Assembly: GCA_963809925.1 (NCBI GenBank)
Contig: CAWELH010000003.1
Location: forward strand, 496,001-560,000
Length of the DNA: 64,000 nt
Direction of reading: 5' to 3'
Source: DASQZK01 sp963809925
GTDB taxonomy: Bacteria > Bacteroidota > Bacteroidia > Bacteroidales > GCA-2748055
In this document: positions 33,505-42,226 of the stretch, in pieces
How the letters are laid out: each line of letters begins with the position of its first letter
Numbering within the stretch: the stretch's first letter is position 1
Translations under genes and position numbers: made by a program
The notes under the pieces: generated by a model
The model's database searches: none
Told to the model about the DNA's origin: nothing
The model's input: only the letters and a program-made list of their open reading frames with translations

Positions 33505-35040
33505 CTACCGTACAGTCTTGTCTGTGCCATTTGTCTTCCTGATGTAGACGGCAACGTCAGCCCCGAACCCGACCGGCTTGCTCCATGTGTTGTTGCCTGC
33601 AGCTACGCTCACATCCGTCTGCGTGACCGTCCTGCCGGTGGCGCAGTCGAACCAATCGAATGTGTACGTACCTACCGCCATGTTCTTCAATCCGATCTCG
33701 CCCGACAGATCGGATGCGTAGGCAATATAGCTTTGACCGGGCCGGGCAAGCACATATACGGTACCACCGTATGCCAGTTCGTCGTTCGATGCCATCTCAG
33801 TGAAGTCCGTCGCCTCGAAGAACCGCCGCAGATAACCGCATTGCCGAAGGACGGTCGTATCGAGAATCGGATAGTCCCACGTGTAGACCAGGACAGCACA
33901 CGCGCCACCCATGGCCGCGGCCCAGCTCCGCCGCCTGATGTGATCGAGCGAATGCCGGGCAGATCCACGCAAATCCGACCATTGGTCAAAGTTCTCCGCC
34001 ATAGTAACACAGTAGCGGCCTTGCGCGTTCTGCCGTCCTTCCTTGACGTAATTGTGCAGTGTATCATCCGTGTACATCTGTGGGGTTTGCAGAGCGAACA
34101 TGTCAATGTTCGGATCCGTCGGGAACCAGAACTTCGTGCCGTTGAGCTGGTGCGCCGCAATCACATGGTTGTGATCGTCCTGCTGCCGCACGTACTCGGC
34201 AATGGCGCTCGCGTGTGCCACGTAGTCGGTGCCCATCTCCTCCACTTCTTCCATGACACACCAGACCAGGTTCTTGTGGTGTTCGAACCGGTTCACAAGC
34301 GTGCGAAGGTAGTACTTCTCCTGCTCGTGAAGTTTGCCGCCAATCATAGGCCAGCCGAGGCTCGAGCTGCCGCCGACCTTTATGTTATCGTCGTAGAAGA
34401 ACAAGAAGACGACGATTCCGTTGTTGTCCATGAGCGTAAACCACTGCTCCCACTGGTCAAGGATATCCATATCAATCTTGCCATCCTTATTGCCGTTGAC
34501 AAACGGGTTCTCGTAGCCCGGCGTGAGATCGGCGAAGTACTTGTCGGGCGAATTGACTTTCGGATTCGAATCACCGTCGCCGCCGTGCGAGCGGATTGCC
34601 TGGAAGTACAGGCTGTTCGCACCTGTGCCTATCATGGCATGGATGATGTCTTCCTGGTCGCCCTTCCGCGTCCCGTCGCTGTTACGTGAACCCCTGTAGA
34701 GAAAGCCCTCGGGATCGCCGGGCCCGCAAATGAAGAACCGGTCTTTCCGTCCGTCACCGTCGGTGTCCTCGTTGCGTGCGAGCCAGAGCGGATTCGTGGG
34801 ATCCACGATTACCTGCCCGACAAGCGGCGCACCAGTCGGTGCGACGACATTTGCCGGAGTTTGGGGATGAATGTTTCCATAAAGGGAATGTCGAGAGTTC
34901 AGAAACTTTTCTGAAATCCGGGTTCCAATTTCCAGTGGAGATTTCCCTTCTTGCCAGTGTTTCAGATTGTAATCTTTTGTTTTGGCATTTACACCAATAA
35001 CAATCAGTATCAATAAAATCAGTGAAAAAAGTCGTTTCAT
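33505..35040 (-). CDS. Chimeric exported glycosidase-like protein with native head and GC-rich body
   Basis: The 511-residue protein has a signal peptide (1-19, GVNAK). Residues 20-60 (NLKHWQEGKSPLEIGTRISE, then KFL) resemble the start of Bacteroidota GH88/GH105 unsaturated glucuronyl hydrolases. From about residue 66 (VVAPTGAPLVGQVIV) the sequence becomes a DUF4038-like TIM-barrel protein (FFICGPGDPEGFLYRGSRN, VFLFFYDDNI, LVWCVMEEVEEM), ending in a beta-sandwich (TYTFDWFDCATGRTVTQTDV). The DNA switches from AT-rich to GC-rich at about 34840-34860. The join is in frame. Function is inferred as glycan-active; catalytic residues are not certain. Confidence 0.75.
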   Translation of the reverse strand: MKRLFSLILLILIVIGVNAKTKDYNLKHWQEGKSPLEIGTRISEKFLNSRHSLYGNIHPQTPANVVAPTGAPLVGQVIVDPTNPLWLARNEDTDGDGRKDRFFICGPGDPEGFLYRGSRNSDGTRKGDQEDIIHAMIGTGANSLYFQAIRSHGGDGDSNPKVNSPDKYFADLTPGYENPFVNGNKDGKIDMDILDQWEQWFTLMDNNGIVVFLFFYDDNIKVGGSSSLGWPMIGGKLHEQEKYYLRTLVNRFEHHKNLVWCVMEEVEEMGTDYVAHASAIAEYVRQQDDHNHVIAAHQLNGTKFWFPTDPNIDMFALQTPQMYTDDTLHNYVKEGRQNAQGRYCVTMAENFDQWSDLRGSARHSLDHIRRRSWAAAMGGACAVLVYTWDYPILDTTVLRQCGYLRRFFEATDFTEMASNDELAYGGTVYVLARPGQSYIAYASDLSGEIGLKNMAVGTYTFDWFDCATGRTVTQTDVSVAAGNNTWSKPVGFGADVAVYIRKTNGTDKTVR

Positions 35041-35149
35041 AGGGTTATTGTTTAAATTTTCATTATTTACATCCTACTTGCGGGGCATTGCAATAGCCCA
35101 TTGTTGCATCAGCAACTGCCATCCGGTACAAATGATTTTTCATTCACTT

Positions 35150-37270
35150 TTATTTAAGTATCTCAATGATTTTAATTTCCAAAGGTCCAAGGTCTACGCT
35201 CTCATTTATTCTTTGATCTTTAATTTTAACATCCGATTCAGTAGCGTTTCTAAGGTCATACGTTCTTTTATAAACTGAACCATCAGGAGTATAATCGGAT
35301 AAAGTCAAATCAACAGGGAAAGATGCAGCCTCTTCACTGAAGTTCGCAATAACAAGAGCCAGAGACCCGTCTTCAGCAATCCATAAAGCGCTCATCTGCA
35401 ATGGGATGTTTGTTTCCTTACATTTTTGATCCGACTCATATTGCTTTAGAAACTCTCCATAGACAAAATATTTTCGCCCTGAATAATGGACCTGACCGAG
35501 GGATTTGAAATAGTTTAGTTTTTTCTTATTCGCGGGATTGAATAATTCATCATAACTAAACCGGCCCGGTTTACAGCCCCAAAGGACATCCCGGCCCAAG
35601 GTGGAAATAAACACTTCGTCTGATTGCATCCCGCCCGGGCTGGCAAAATAGATTGTATACCCTGAATAAACTGCAGGCAGCAGGGGTATAGATTTATCAC
35701 TTCTGGGATTGACCATCAGGAATCCGTCAAGACCATCCATATATGGTTCAGCCGAACATTCAGATGTAATGCTGAGATTTCGACCATCACCATGCGCAAT
35801 TTTCTGGACTTTCCCCAGCATTTGCCTGTACCCCTCTATCCAGAAGCTTCCTCCACCTAAAGGGTGCCCGTGCGATGTGTCAAAGCAGAGATTTGATAGT
35901 GATGCGGATATTTGGTCAATATACACCGAGTTTACGCCAATTTCATCTGCCAGGACTCTTATTACTGAGACAATCGTATCCTGGTAAGGTTCACTTGTAG
36001 GGCACATTACCATCTGCGGCTTTCCGTTACCGTATTTTTCCTGATAGGTAGTATTATCAAGCTTCTTTGCAGCATAAGGAATAAATTCTTCAATATCTTT
36101 ATTTGCCTTATCAACGATCCTCCCATTTATGTAGGGCATCACTACAACTCCCATATCAGTAAGCTCATGTGTAAATTCTTTTACCCCTTTCTTCGCAGGG
36201 AAAAAATGTGGGTAGTGCGTGTCAAATGGGTAAATATTCCAGTTATACCAGTGAAATCCAAGAGGAACACCAAAAAATTCAATTGACGTTTTCCATTCTG
36301 CAAGTCTCTTTTGAAAGTCCCGTTTATCTGAAACAGAATAGTCCCCTTCCCTCATCCAGAGTGCTACGTCTTTAAAAGACTGGGGTGTTGATTTTGCTTC
36401 AGAAACTTTTCCTTTTCCTGCCCATGGAGCCGTTATAGCAAATTTACGGTATATTTTTGCTGCCGAAAGCCAGTCTCCCTGGAATACACCGAACATAAAA
36501 GGGAAGGGGTCATTAAAATCAGACCCCGGTACTCCCATATCTTCAGCAAATACTTTTACATAGTATTCATTACCCGGTTCAATAACAAATTTCTTTTTCC
36601 ATGCCAGAGGATCATGGGTAGCCATATAGACACCATTTCTTCCATTATTTGCTCCTATAAATTGCATGGACATATCGCCATATCCGCCCGGATAGTTCAT
36701 GTCCAGTCTTCCATTATAGTTTTTGTAAAGAGCTCCCCATGATTCTGATATTCCACCACGGTTTCCAAATGTACCGTAAACATCATAATTACTGGAGTCT
36801 ATAAAACCTGTGATTTTGGGGAATGATAAATCCCATAGTCCCCATTCTTTCGACTCATTGTTAACATTTATGTGCCAGTCGGCGATTCCTGTTTTGTCAG
36901 GAAGGTTAATCACCACCTCGACCTTTACATCCTTTAATTCAGGAAGTCCCAGATCGTCCCATACTATCTTGAGTGTTTGCCCTGCATTTTTGTTTTTTGT
37001 TATGGCACCTTTCCCTGGTTGAGATATTTTATTTGTGGTTGTAATAATCTTCTCATCCCTGGCAAAAGAAAGTTGCCACAGTTCTTTGGCAGGAGTGGGG
37101 GAAGAGATATGCTCTTTTGCCGTTTTAAGATCAGTAAGCCCAATTAGTGAATAACTCCCTTCCTCAAAGGTAAAGGCAACATTTTGATTCTTTAAAACCA
37201 CATTACCTCTATTATTGCAGGATTCAAATACTATCACAAAGAGTAGTAAAATGAATAATGTTTTTTTCAT
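35150..37270 (-). CDS. DUF6259-type glycosidase-like lipoprotein
   Basis: Starting from ATG 37270 the protein has about 706 residues, with a lipoprotein signal (MKKTLFILLLFVIVFESC, Cys18). An N-terminal beta-sandwich (about 20-270) leads into an alpha/beta barrel (WYNWNIYPFDTHYPHFFPA, VVMPYINGRIVD, VNSVYIDQISAS, SITSECSAEPYMDGLDGF) and a C-terminal sandwich. This is the layout of the DUF6259 family, related to GH36/GH31-like barrels. The Asp in YIDQ and the Glu in SECSAEP are candidate catalytic residues (inference). An earlier ATG at 37291 would add seven polar residues. It is on the same strand as the neighbouring glycan genes. Confidence 0.78.
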   Translation of the reverse strand: MKKTLFILLLFVIVFESCNNRGNVVLKNQNVAFTFEEGSYSLIGLTDLKTAKEHISSPTPAKELWQLSFARDEKIITTTNKISQPGKGAITKNKNAGQTLKIVWDDLGLPELKDVKVEVVINLPDKTGIADWHINVNNESKEWGLWDLSFPKITGFIDSSNYDVYGTFGNRGGISESWGALYKNYNGRLDMNYPGGYGDMSMQFIGANNGRNGVYMATHDPLAWKKKFVIEPGNEYYVKVFAEDMGVPGSDFNDPFPFMFGVFQGDWLSAAKIYRKFAITAPWAGKGKVSEAKSTPQSFKDVALWMREGDYSVSDKRDFQKRLAEWKTSIEFFGVPLGFHWYNWNIYPFDTHYPHFFPAKKGVKEFTHELTDMGVVVMPYINGRIVDKANKDIEEFIPYAAKKLDNTTYQEKYGNGKPQMVMCPTSEPYQDTIVSVIRVLADEIGVNSVYIDQISASLSNLCFDTSHGHPLGGGSFWIEGYRQMLGKVQKIAHGDGRNLSITSECSAEPYMDGLDGFLMVNPRSDKSIPLLPAVYSGYTIYFASPGGMQSDEVFISTLGRDVLWGCKPGRFSYDELFNPANKKKLNYFKSLGQVHYSGRKYFVYGEFLKQYESDQKCKETNIPLQMSALWIAEDGSLALVIANFSEEAASFPVDLTLSDYTPDGSVYKRTYDLRNATESDVKIKDQRINESVDLGPLEIKIIEILK

Positions 37271-37624
37271 AATAAGTGAATTAATTGTCATTGAATCGAT
37301 GAAGTAGTTGTTGTCGATATCTTCATTTGTCTGTATCTATTTTAAACTTGCACCTAACTTAAGAAGCTAAAATTTTGTTGCCCTTGTTCCGGACAGGCAG
37401 TTAGTATTATGCCTGATCAAAAAAGTAACCACCCTTGGACTATCTCTCTGGGACCGAAGAAAAATCACCCCTGCTTTTACCCAGGATTCCGCCTATGACG
37501 GATCGCGGCATTTTAGCGGCCACTGCGCCGTTCATATAAACGAGGAGATATGTAAGTTACTTTCCATTTTACCGGACAATAGTGATTATATATGTACATT
37601 CTACTCAAAATAAGAAAATAGAAT
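37271..37624. other. Spacer containing a GATCAAAAAAGTAAC element
   Basis: No coding frame is supported. GATCAAAAAAGTAAC at 37414-37428 repeats the right arm of the palindrome at 28.4 kb. A GC-rich patch (37490-37540) stands out in otherwise AT-rich sequence. Confidence 0.35.
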
Positions 37625-39325
37625 TTAAGGCTGCCAACTTAACTTCTGCTTTCTTTTTTTCAATTTCTCGAGATAGTTTTTCAGGTTGATATCCTGTACC
37701 GCAACATTTTCATGAATGGCTTGTACCGCAGCAATTCCAGCTGATTCGCCACACATCATAAATACAGGCTCCATTCGTGCCGATGCATATCCTTGATGAG
37801 TAGCAGAGAAACATACCGGAACCAACAAATTGGAACATTCATTCACTTTGGGGGTGATTGCCCGGTATGGAATCGGGTAAGGGACATTTGTAGGGCCATT
37901 GGCCCCGCCAACAAACATATTTCCTTCAAGGCCCACATACGTTTTTTCTTCCTTTTGAAACCATATCCGCCGCGAGGGATAAGTATCGATTCCGTATTGA
38001 GCCAGCGCAATAGGATCATCAACTTGTGTTTCGTTGTATACATCATGTGCAGTAATTGTATAATTACCTGCCAACCGGCGCGAAACCCGGATATATAACT
38101 GATGTGGCCAGCCTTGCGTTTCCGGATGATAACGCAGGTCCAGTCCTAATTCGGCTGTCTGCTTCCTGAATTCTTCAGGCACCCTGCTATCTGTGCTTAA
38201 AAAGTGCTGCAACCCACTCATATAGTTTTGATGTTCTTTCCATATTTGAGCCTTTACTCCATAATCACCTATAGCATATAAATGACTTATTCCAACGGGT
38301 GCCATGGTAAAAAGCGAATTTCGCTGATAATTGTATTCGCCAGAGTTTCTCCAGCCTGGGAATATCCAACTCAACTGCTTAAACAGCGTTTCTTTGTCTT
38401 TGGCATTCTTTTTTAGAAAGTCAATATATCGGCCCACCAATTCATATCTTTGGGGATCATAATCTTTCGGTACTTTAAAATCTGCGCGGAACTGAGGATC
38501 ATTTGTTACATAAAATCTGAAATTATAGGCTTGAGTATAATAGTCACTTGCGCCTATTTTTTGATTAAATACATCATCAATCATGGGTAATAGACCGCTT
38601 TGTGAGTTTCCTTCTACTATAAAGGGATCAAGTGGGGTTAAATTTGTTGGTGGACAAATTCCTGCATTTTTTTCATCAAAATCAAAAGAAGATTCCCTTC
38701 CTGTTCGGAATGAGACTCCACTTCGAGCCATCAGTTCGCCTTCATAACTTGCATCTATATAAATTCTGGCTTCTACCTTCAAATCAGATTCTTTTTCCGG
38801 CATTACCACCGGGCAGCCGGTTTCGTCAAAAGGAGCATAATCGAAAACAACCTGCTTAATATGAGTTTGAATCTTGCTACAAATTCTAATCCGATGGTTA
38901 TAGATAATTCGAATCTGGTGGTCCTTCAGAATATTCAAAAAGTCTTCTCTGATCTGTTTCGGGCTCATTGTTTGGCTCATTCTCCTCAAATCATCGACAG
39001 AATAATTACCTTTTTTCTTACCTGTTCCAAGGACTTTCATCAATTCTCTTGTCTCTCCACCAACAGCTTCAAAGTTCGGACAATCCTGAATGGGTTTAAG
39101 TCCGGCGCCAAGTATTCCGCCAACCCATTTTGATGGTTCAATAATAATAACAGAATATCCTTCCTCTTTTACTGCTATTGCGGCCAGAATCCCAGATGGA
39201 GTTGCAGCATAAATACAAACATCGGTACTGATAAATTCTTCATCTGGTATATTTTGTCCCGATGCAAGTATATTACAGCCAAGTATGGAAAACAAAGTAA
39301 TAAGTGCCGTACTATTTTTTATCAT
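37625..39325 (-). CDS. Exported FAD-dependent oxidoreductase (FAD_oxidored type)
   Basis: The 566-residue protein has a signal peptide (ends LASGQ). The N-terminal Rossmann site is DVCIYAATPSGILAAIAVKE, ending in IIIEPSKWVGGILGAGL, the PF12831-type variant of the dinucleotide motif. The C-terminal FAD region is NLLVPVCFSATHQGYASARM, followed by EPVFMMCGESAGIAA. Members are frequent in polysaccharide loci of Bacteroidota and Planctomycetota, and some are misnamed xanthan lyase. The substrate is unknown, probably a sugar or sugar acid. The second DUF5060 paralogue is 31 bp upstream on the same strand, so they are likely co-transcribed. Confidence 0.85.
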   Translation of the reverse strand: MIKNSTALITLFSILGCNILASGQNIPDEEFISTDVCIYAATPSGILAAIAVKEEGYSVIIIEPSKWVGGILGAGLKPIQDCPNFEAVGGETRELMKVLGTGKKKGNYSVDDLRRMSQTMSPKQIREDFLNILKDHQIRIIYNHRIRICSKIQTHIKQVVFDYAPFDETGCPVVMPEKESDLKVEARIYIDASYEGELMARSGVSFRTGRESSFDFDEKNAGICPPTNLTPLDPFIVEGNSQSGLLPMIDDVFNQKIGASDYYTQAYNFRFYVTNDPQFRADFKVPKDYDPQRYELVGRYIDFLKKNAKDKETLFKQLSWIFPGWRNSGEYNYQRNSLFTMAPVGISHLYAIGDYGVKAQIWKEHQNYMSGLQHFLSTDSRVPEEFRKQTAELGLDLRYHPETQGWPHQLYIRVSRRLAGNYTITAHDVYNETQVDDPIALAQYGIDTYPSRRIWFQKEEKTYVGLEGNMFVGGANGPTNVPYPIPYRAITPKVNECSNLLVPVCFSATHQGYASARMEPVFMMCGESAGIAAVQAIHENVAVQDINLKNYLEKLKKRKQKLSWQP

Positions 39326-39356
39326 GGTTGTCCATTTTTTGTTTTGTTTCCGGTAA

Positions 39357-41138
39357 TCATCGAATCAACAATACCCAGTCACTATTATCAGGTGCCTGAA
39401 TCTGATATAGCGAACTTGCATCAATTGCGCCGATGGGTCTGTGCCCCCCTGTCCGTGGATCCAGCCATTCAGCCTTAAGACCTGCGTTTGTGCCCGGCAG
39501 GTTCATTCTGATCATTCCCCCATTGGGAGCATATACGATAAATTGCTTACCATACTCGGCCAGACAATATGCTTCATCGCTGCCTCTGACTATTTCATTA
39601 GCCGGATTCATTTTCCAATAGTTAAATTGCTGGAAAGCGTCAATAGCAATTTTTAATTGTTTGTGTCCTACACAATCGGCGCCAAGTTGGTCAGGTTTGA
39701 ACAAATGTTTGTCCAGTGGTTGGATGGGTATCCAGGTGCGCCCCAGTGATCCGTAGGTGTTGTCCACTGGATTTTCGTAGCTCCAGTCAGCCCACATCAC
39801 ATGGCCTCCCGCGCATAAAAATCCCCAAATAATACGCAGAGGCTGATTCGCACGACCCTGCCCTTCCCACAGGCCTTCCGTTGTAATCATGGGGAATCCG
39901 CCGTATAAATCCAACACCAGTTCGTTGTTCGGTCCGGCTTCCTGCCATTGGGGCTGGTCTACCCAACCACCTTCATTACTAGCATCACCCCAGGACGGCC
40001 GGGTCGGGTTTTCGATAGAGGTTTGGAGAGCGTTGAGTTTCCGGCTTACGGGAATATTGAGTTTGGACAACCAACGCCGGTTCTTGCCGTGCCATTGCTC
40101 GCAATCCTGGGCTGTTATCATTCTGCCCCATGGGGTGATAGAAGCGATATACTCTCCGTATTCCAGAAACTCCTGTTCGTCAGCAACGGCGTAGTAATAA
40201 ATCTCAGTAGAACCCAACGACCAGTAGGCCAGATTCCAGAAGGCCCCCTGACGCGCCACAAAATATCGGATGATCCTGAGATTGCGCTCTGTATTGAACC
40301 GGTCTTTAATACCCGGGTTCATGACCAGCTCGGTTGGCGGGTATTTACCCCGCTCCTGACCGCCATATTTCCCGTTAGGACCTTCAAAGGGACCAATGTA
40401 AACCCCTGCGTCTCCGGCCGCTTGAAGCATTTGGTCCCATTCGTGCCACATCCGTAGGTTCATGCGGTCAAAATCTACTTCCTTTTTGGATTCGTCGGCA
40501 GTGGCAAAAGCAGTGACGTTAAGATAGCCGTCAGGCCAGTTGGAATGATTCATGGTGCGGGTGACAATGGTATTGTATCCGTGCACCCTGCACCACTCAA
40601 TGGCGTCCTGCCAGTCGATGGGAGTGAGTGCACAACTGGCATGCATGGACACCGGCATAAAACGTTCGCCGCGAATGGTTTTGAACCAATGCGGGTTTTG
40701 TGGATCGAGGGTCCAAAAGCCCGGTTTGGCATCTTTTTCCACGCACTCGAAATCGCCGGATGCACCGGGCGCGCCGTCAGAAAATGTAGCTTCGTATTGC
40801 CATCTTCCAACTTCATTTGGCATAAAACGTTGCTTCCAGATATAACCTTCCTGCCCGCCTTTGCCGTCGCCATCAAAAAAACCAAAAAAATTGATTTTTC
40901 GACCCTGGGGAGAAGTAAAAACCGAATTCAACTCAACGTCTGTAAAAGGATTTACGTATTCTGATTTGTTTTCGATTTGGATTTCAAACAACCCGTAAAG
41001 CGGAATTTTCTCTGTTTTCGAATGCGACGGACCATCCGTTCCTGTTTCAGGAAGTGAAAAGGAATGCCCGCCAAAAGTACAAATGGATATAGTCGTTGTT
41101 AATAGGAATAGAAAGATTATTCTTTTCACTGTATTCAT
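39357..41138 (-). CDS. DUF5060/DUF4038 glycosidase-like exported protein, copy 2
   Basis: The 593-residue protein has a signal peptide (hydrophobic 5-22, then GGHSF). It has the same three-part layout as the copy at 31527-33278. From TFSDGAPGASGDF to the C-terminus the two proteins are about 90-95% identical by eye, and long DNA blocks are identical. The first 110 or so residues are only about two-thirds identical, and their DNA is more AT-rich in this copy. That pattern points to duplication with replacement of the 5' end by recombination, or to gene conversion of the 3' part. A truncated transposase lies 62 bp upstream of its start. Confidence 0.82.
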   Translation of the reverse strand: MNTVKRIIFLFLLTTTISICTFGGHSFSLPETGTDGPSHSKTEKIPLYGLFEIQIENKSEYVNPFTDVELNSVFTSPQGRKINFFGFFDGDGKGGQEGYIWKQRFMPNEVGRWQYEATFSDGAPGASGDFECVEKDAKPGFWTLDPQNPHWFKTIRGERFMPVSMHASCALTPIDWQDAIEWCRVHGYNTIVTRTMNHSNWPDGYLNVTAFATADESKKEVDFDRMNLRMWHEWDQMLQAAGDAGVYIGPFEGPNGKYGGQERGKYPPTELVMNPGIKDRFNTERNLRIIRYFVARQGAFWNLAYWSLGSTEIYYYAVADEQEFLEYGEYIASITPWGRMITAQDCEQWHGKNRRWLSKLNIPVSRKLNALQTSIENPTRPSWGDASNEGGWVDQPQWQEAGPNNELVLDLYGGFPMITTEGLWEGQGRANQPLRIIWGFLCAGGHVMWADWSYENPVDNTYGSLGRTWIPIQPLDKHLFKPDQLGADCVGHKQLKIAIDAFQQFNYWKMNPANEIVRGSDEAYCLAEYGKQFIVYAPNGGMIRMNLPGTNAGLKAEWLDPRTGGHRPIGAIDASSLYQIQAPDNSDWVLLIR

Positions 41139-41200
41139 TTTATTTTGATATTCTTAAATAGGTGTATTTGATTGTCATTCTTATCATTTCCAGGTACTTG

Positions 41201-41650
41201 TTACCGATGCAAGAAGTAGTCGGTCAAACAGCTTTTCCCCAAAATACCTTCATCAAACTCAATAGTCTGATCCAGCTGAAATTTATTGTCCTGCTTACCT
41301 TTAGCTGACCTAAGTTTATGGAGCATTGCCCAAATAGGTTCATAATACTTATGACCTAACTGGCGCTGTAATTCTAACGCTGAGAAACTTTTCTTTGTCG
41401 ATGTTAAAAGGTGCATCGCTATAAACCAGTACCGGTAAGAAAGTTGGGACTTGTGCATAACCGTCCCACTTTTTAGGGACATCCTCGAACGGCAGGATTT
41501 GCACTCGTAATGTGCTTTGTTTTTTAGCCAGTAATGTTCCGTGTGCCCGCATTTGTTACAAACTATACCTTGCTGGTCGCGGATACGTTTGAATTCCATT
41601 TTACAAGATTCTTCATCAGGGAAACGATCTGTCAAATTCAATAAACTCAT
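41201..41650 (-). pseudogene. Truncated IS1595-family transposase
   Basis: The 149-residue frame has the IS1595/ISXO2 N-terminus. A zinc ribbon (CNKCGHTEHYW, then YECKSC) is followed by SLKSGTVMHKSQLSYRYWF, the helical LELQRQLGHKYYEPIWAML, and the first catalytic-domain strand IEFDEG. It then stops after ILGKSCLTDYFLHR. A full transposase would have about 300 residues with the rest of the DDE/N domain, so the enzyme is inactive. I could not find terminal inverted repeats. It adjoins the second DUF5060 gene. Confidence 0.85.
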
Positions 41651-42226
41651 GTTTTTTTTCTAAGGTAGGCATTTAGGATAACTATCCGATAGTCATTTGT
41701 TGTTATTCGAAGTCAGGGCAAGTAGACATTTTTGGAACATTTGTTCATATCTATAGATTTATTGGGCAAGCAAAAGGGTGGTTTTCAATCTTGTTTGAGC
41801 TGAGTTACGAAAAAATTGTTTTTTAATTCAATCCTGATTTTGGGATATTGCTGTGTAATCTGGTACGTTACTGATTGCAATAAGACTGATGCCAAAGAGC
41901 ATAGAAAGTAAGCGCTGAGATTTGTTGTTTTTGCGCATTAAGGGTGGTGGGTGGGGGGTGGGTTCCCCTACATATTCGTTCTTAAGAACAATAATAAGAC
42001 ACACAAAATCATTGCATATCTTAACATTACCAAATCATGCACTGCAAACCTTCGGCTTTCCAAAATACTTTTAAAGCAAGGCAACGAACTTACTCAATTG
42101 AATTAATTTTGGCTGAACAACTGGATTTTGCTCAATATCGTACCCTCCTGATTCATCCACAAACACGGGCACATGTCTAATAAAAATATTCCTTAATATT
42201 GTATACCCAATCAATAATCCATTATT
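41651..42226. other. Spacer holding the second 81-bp G-rich repeat
   Basis: No credible gene is present. The 81-bp repeat occupies 41915-41995. The remainder is AT-rich. TAATATTG about 30 bp ahead of the esterase ATG resembles a -7 box with one mismatch. Confidence 0.4.
41915..41995 (+). repeat. 81-bp dispersed repeat with G-quadruplex-capable core, copy 2
   Basis: Partner of 21501-21581, same orientation. The G-rich core is at 41942-41962 and is identical to the first copy. Differences are confined to the segments just outside the core. Confidence 0.8.

Noticed and set aside
33733..34689. 318-codon plus-strand open frame
   Set aside because: It lies antisense to the GC-rich chimeric gene; high GC removes stops. 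The peptide is Arg/Val-rich without motifs, while the minus frame has clear domains.
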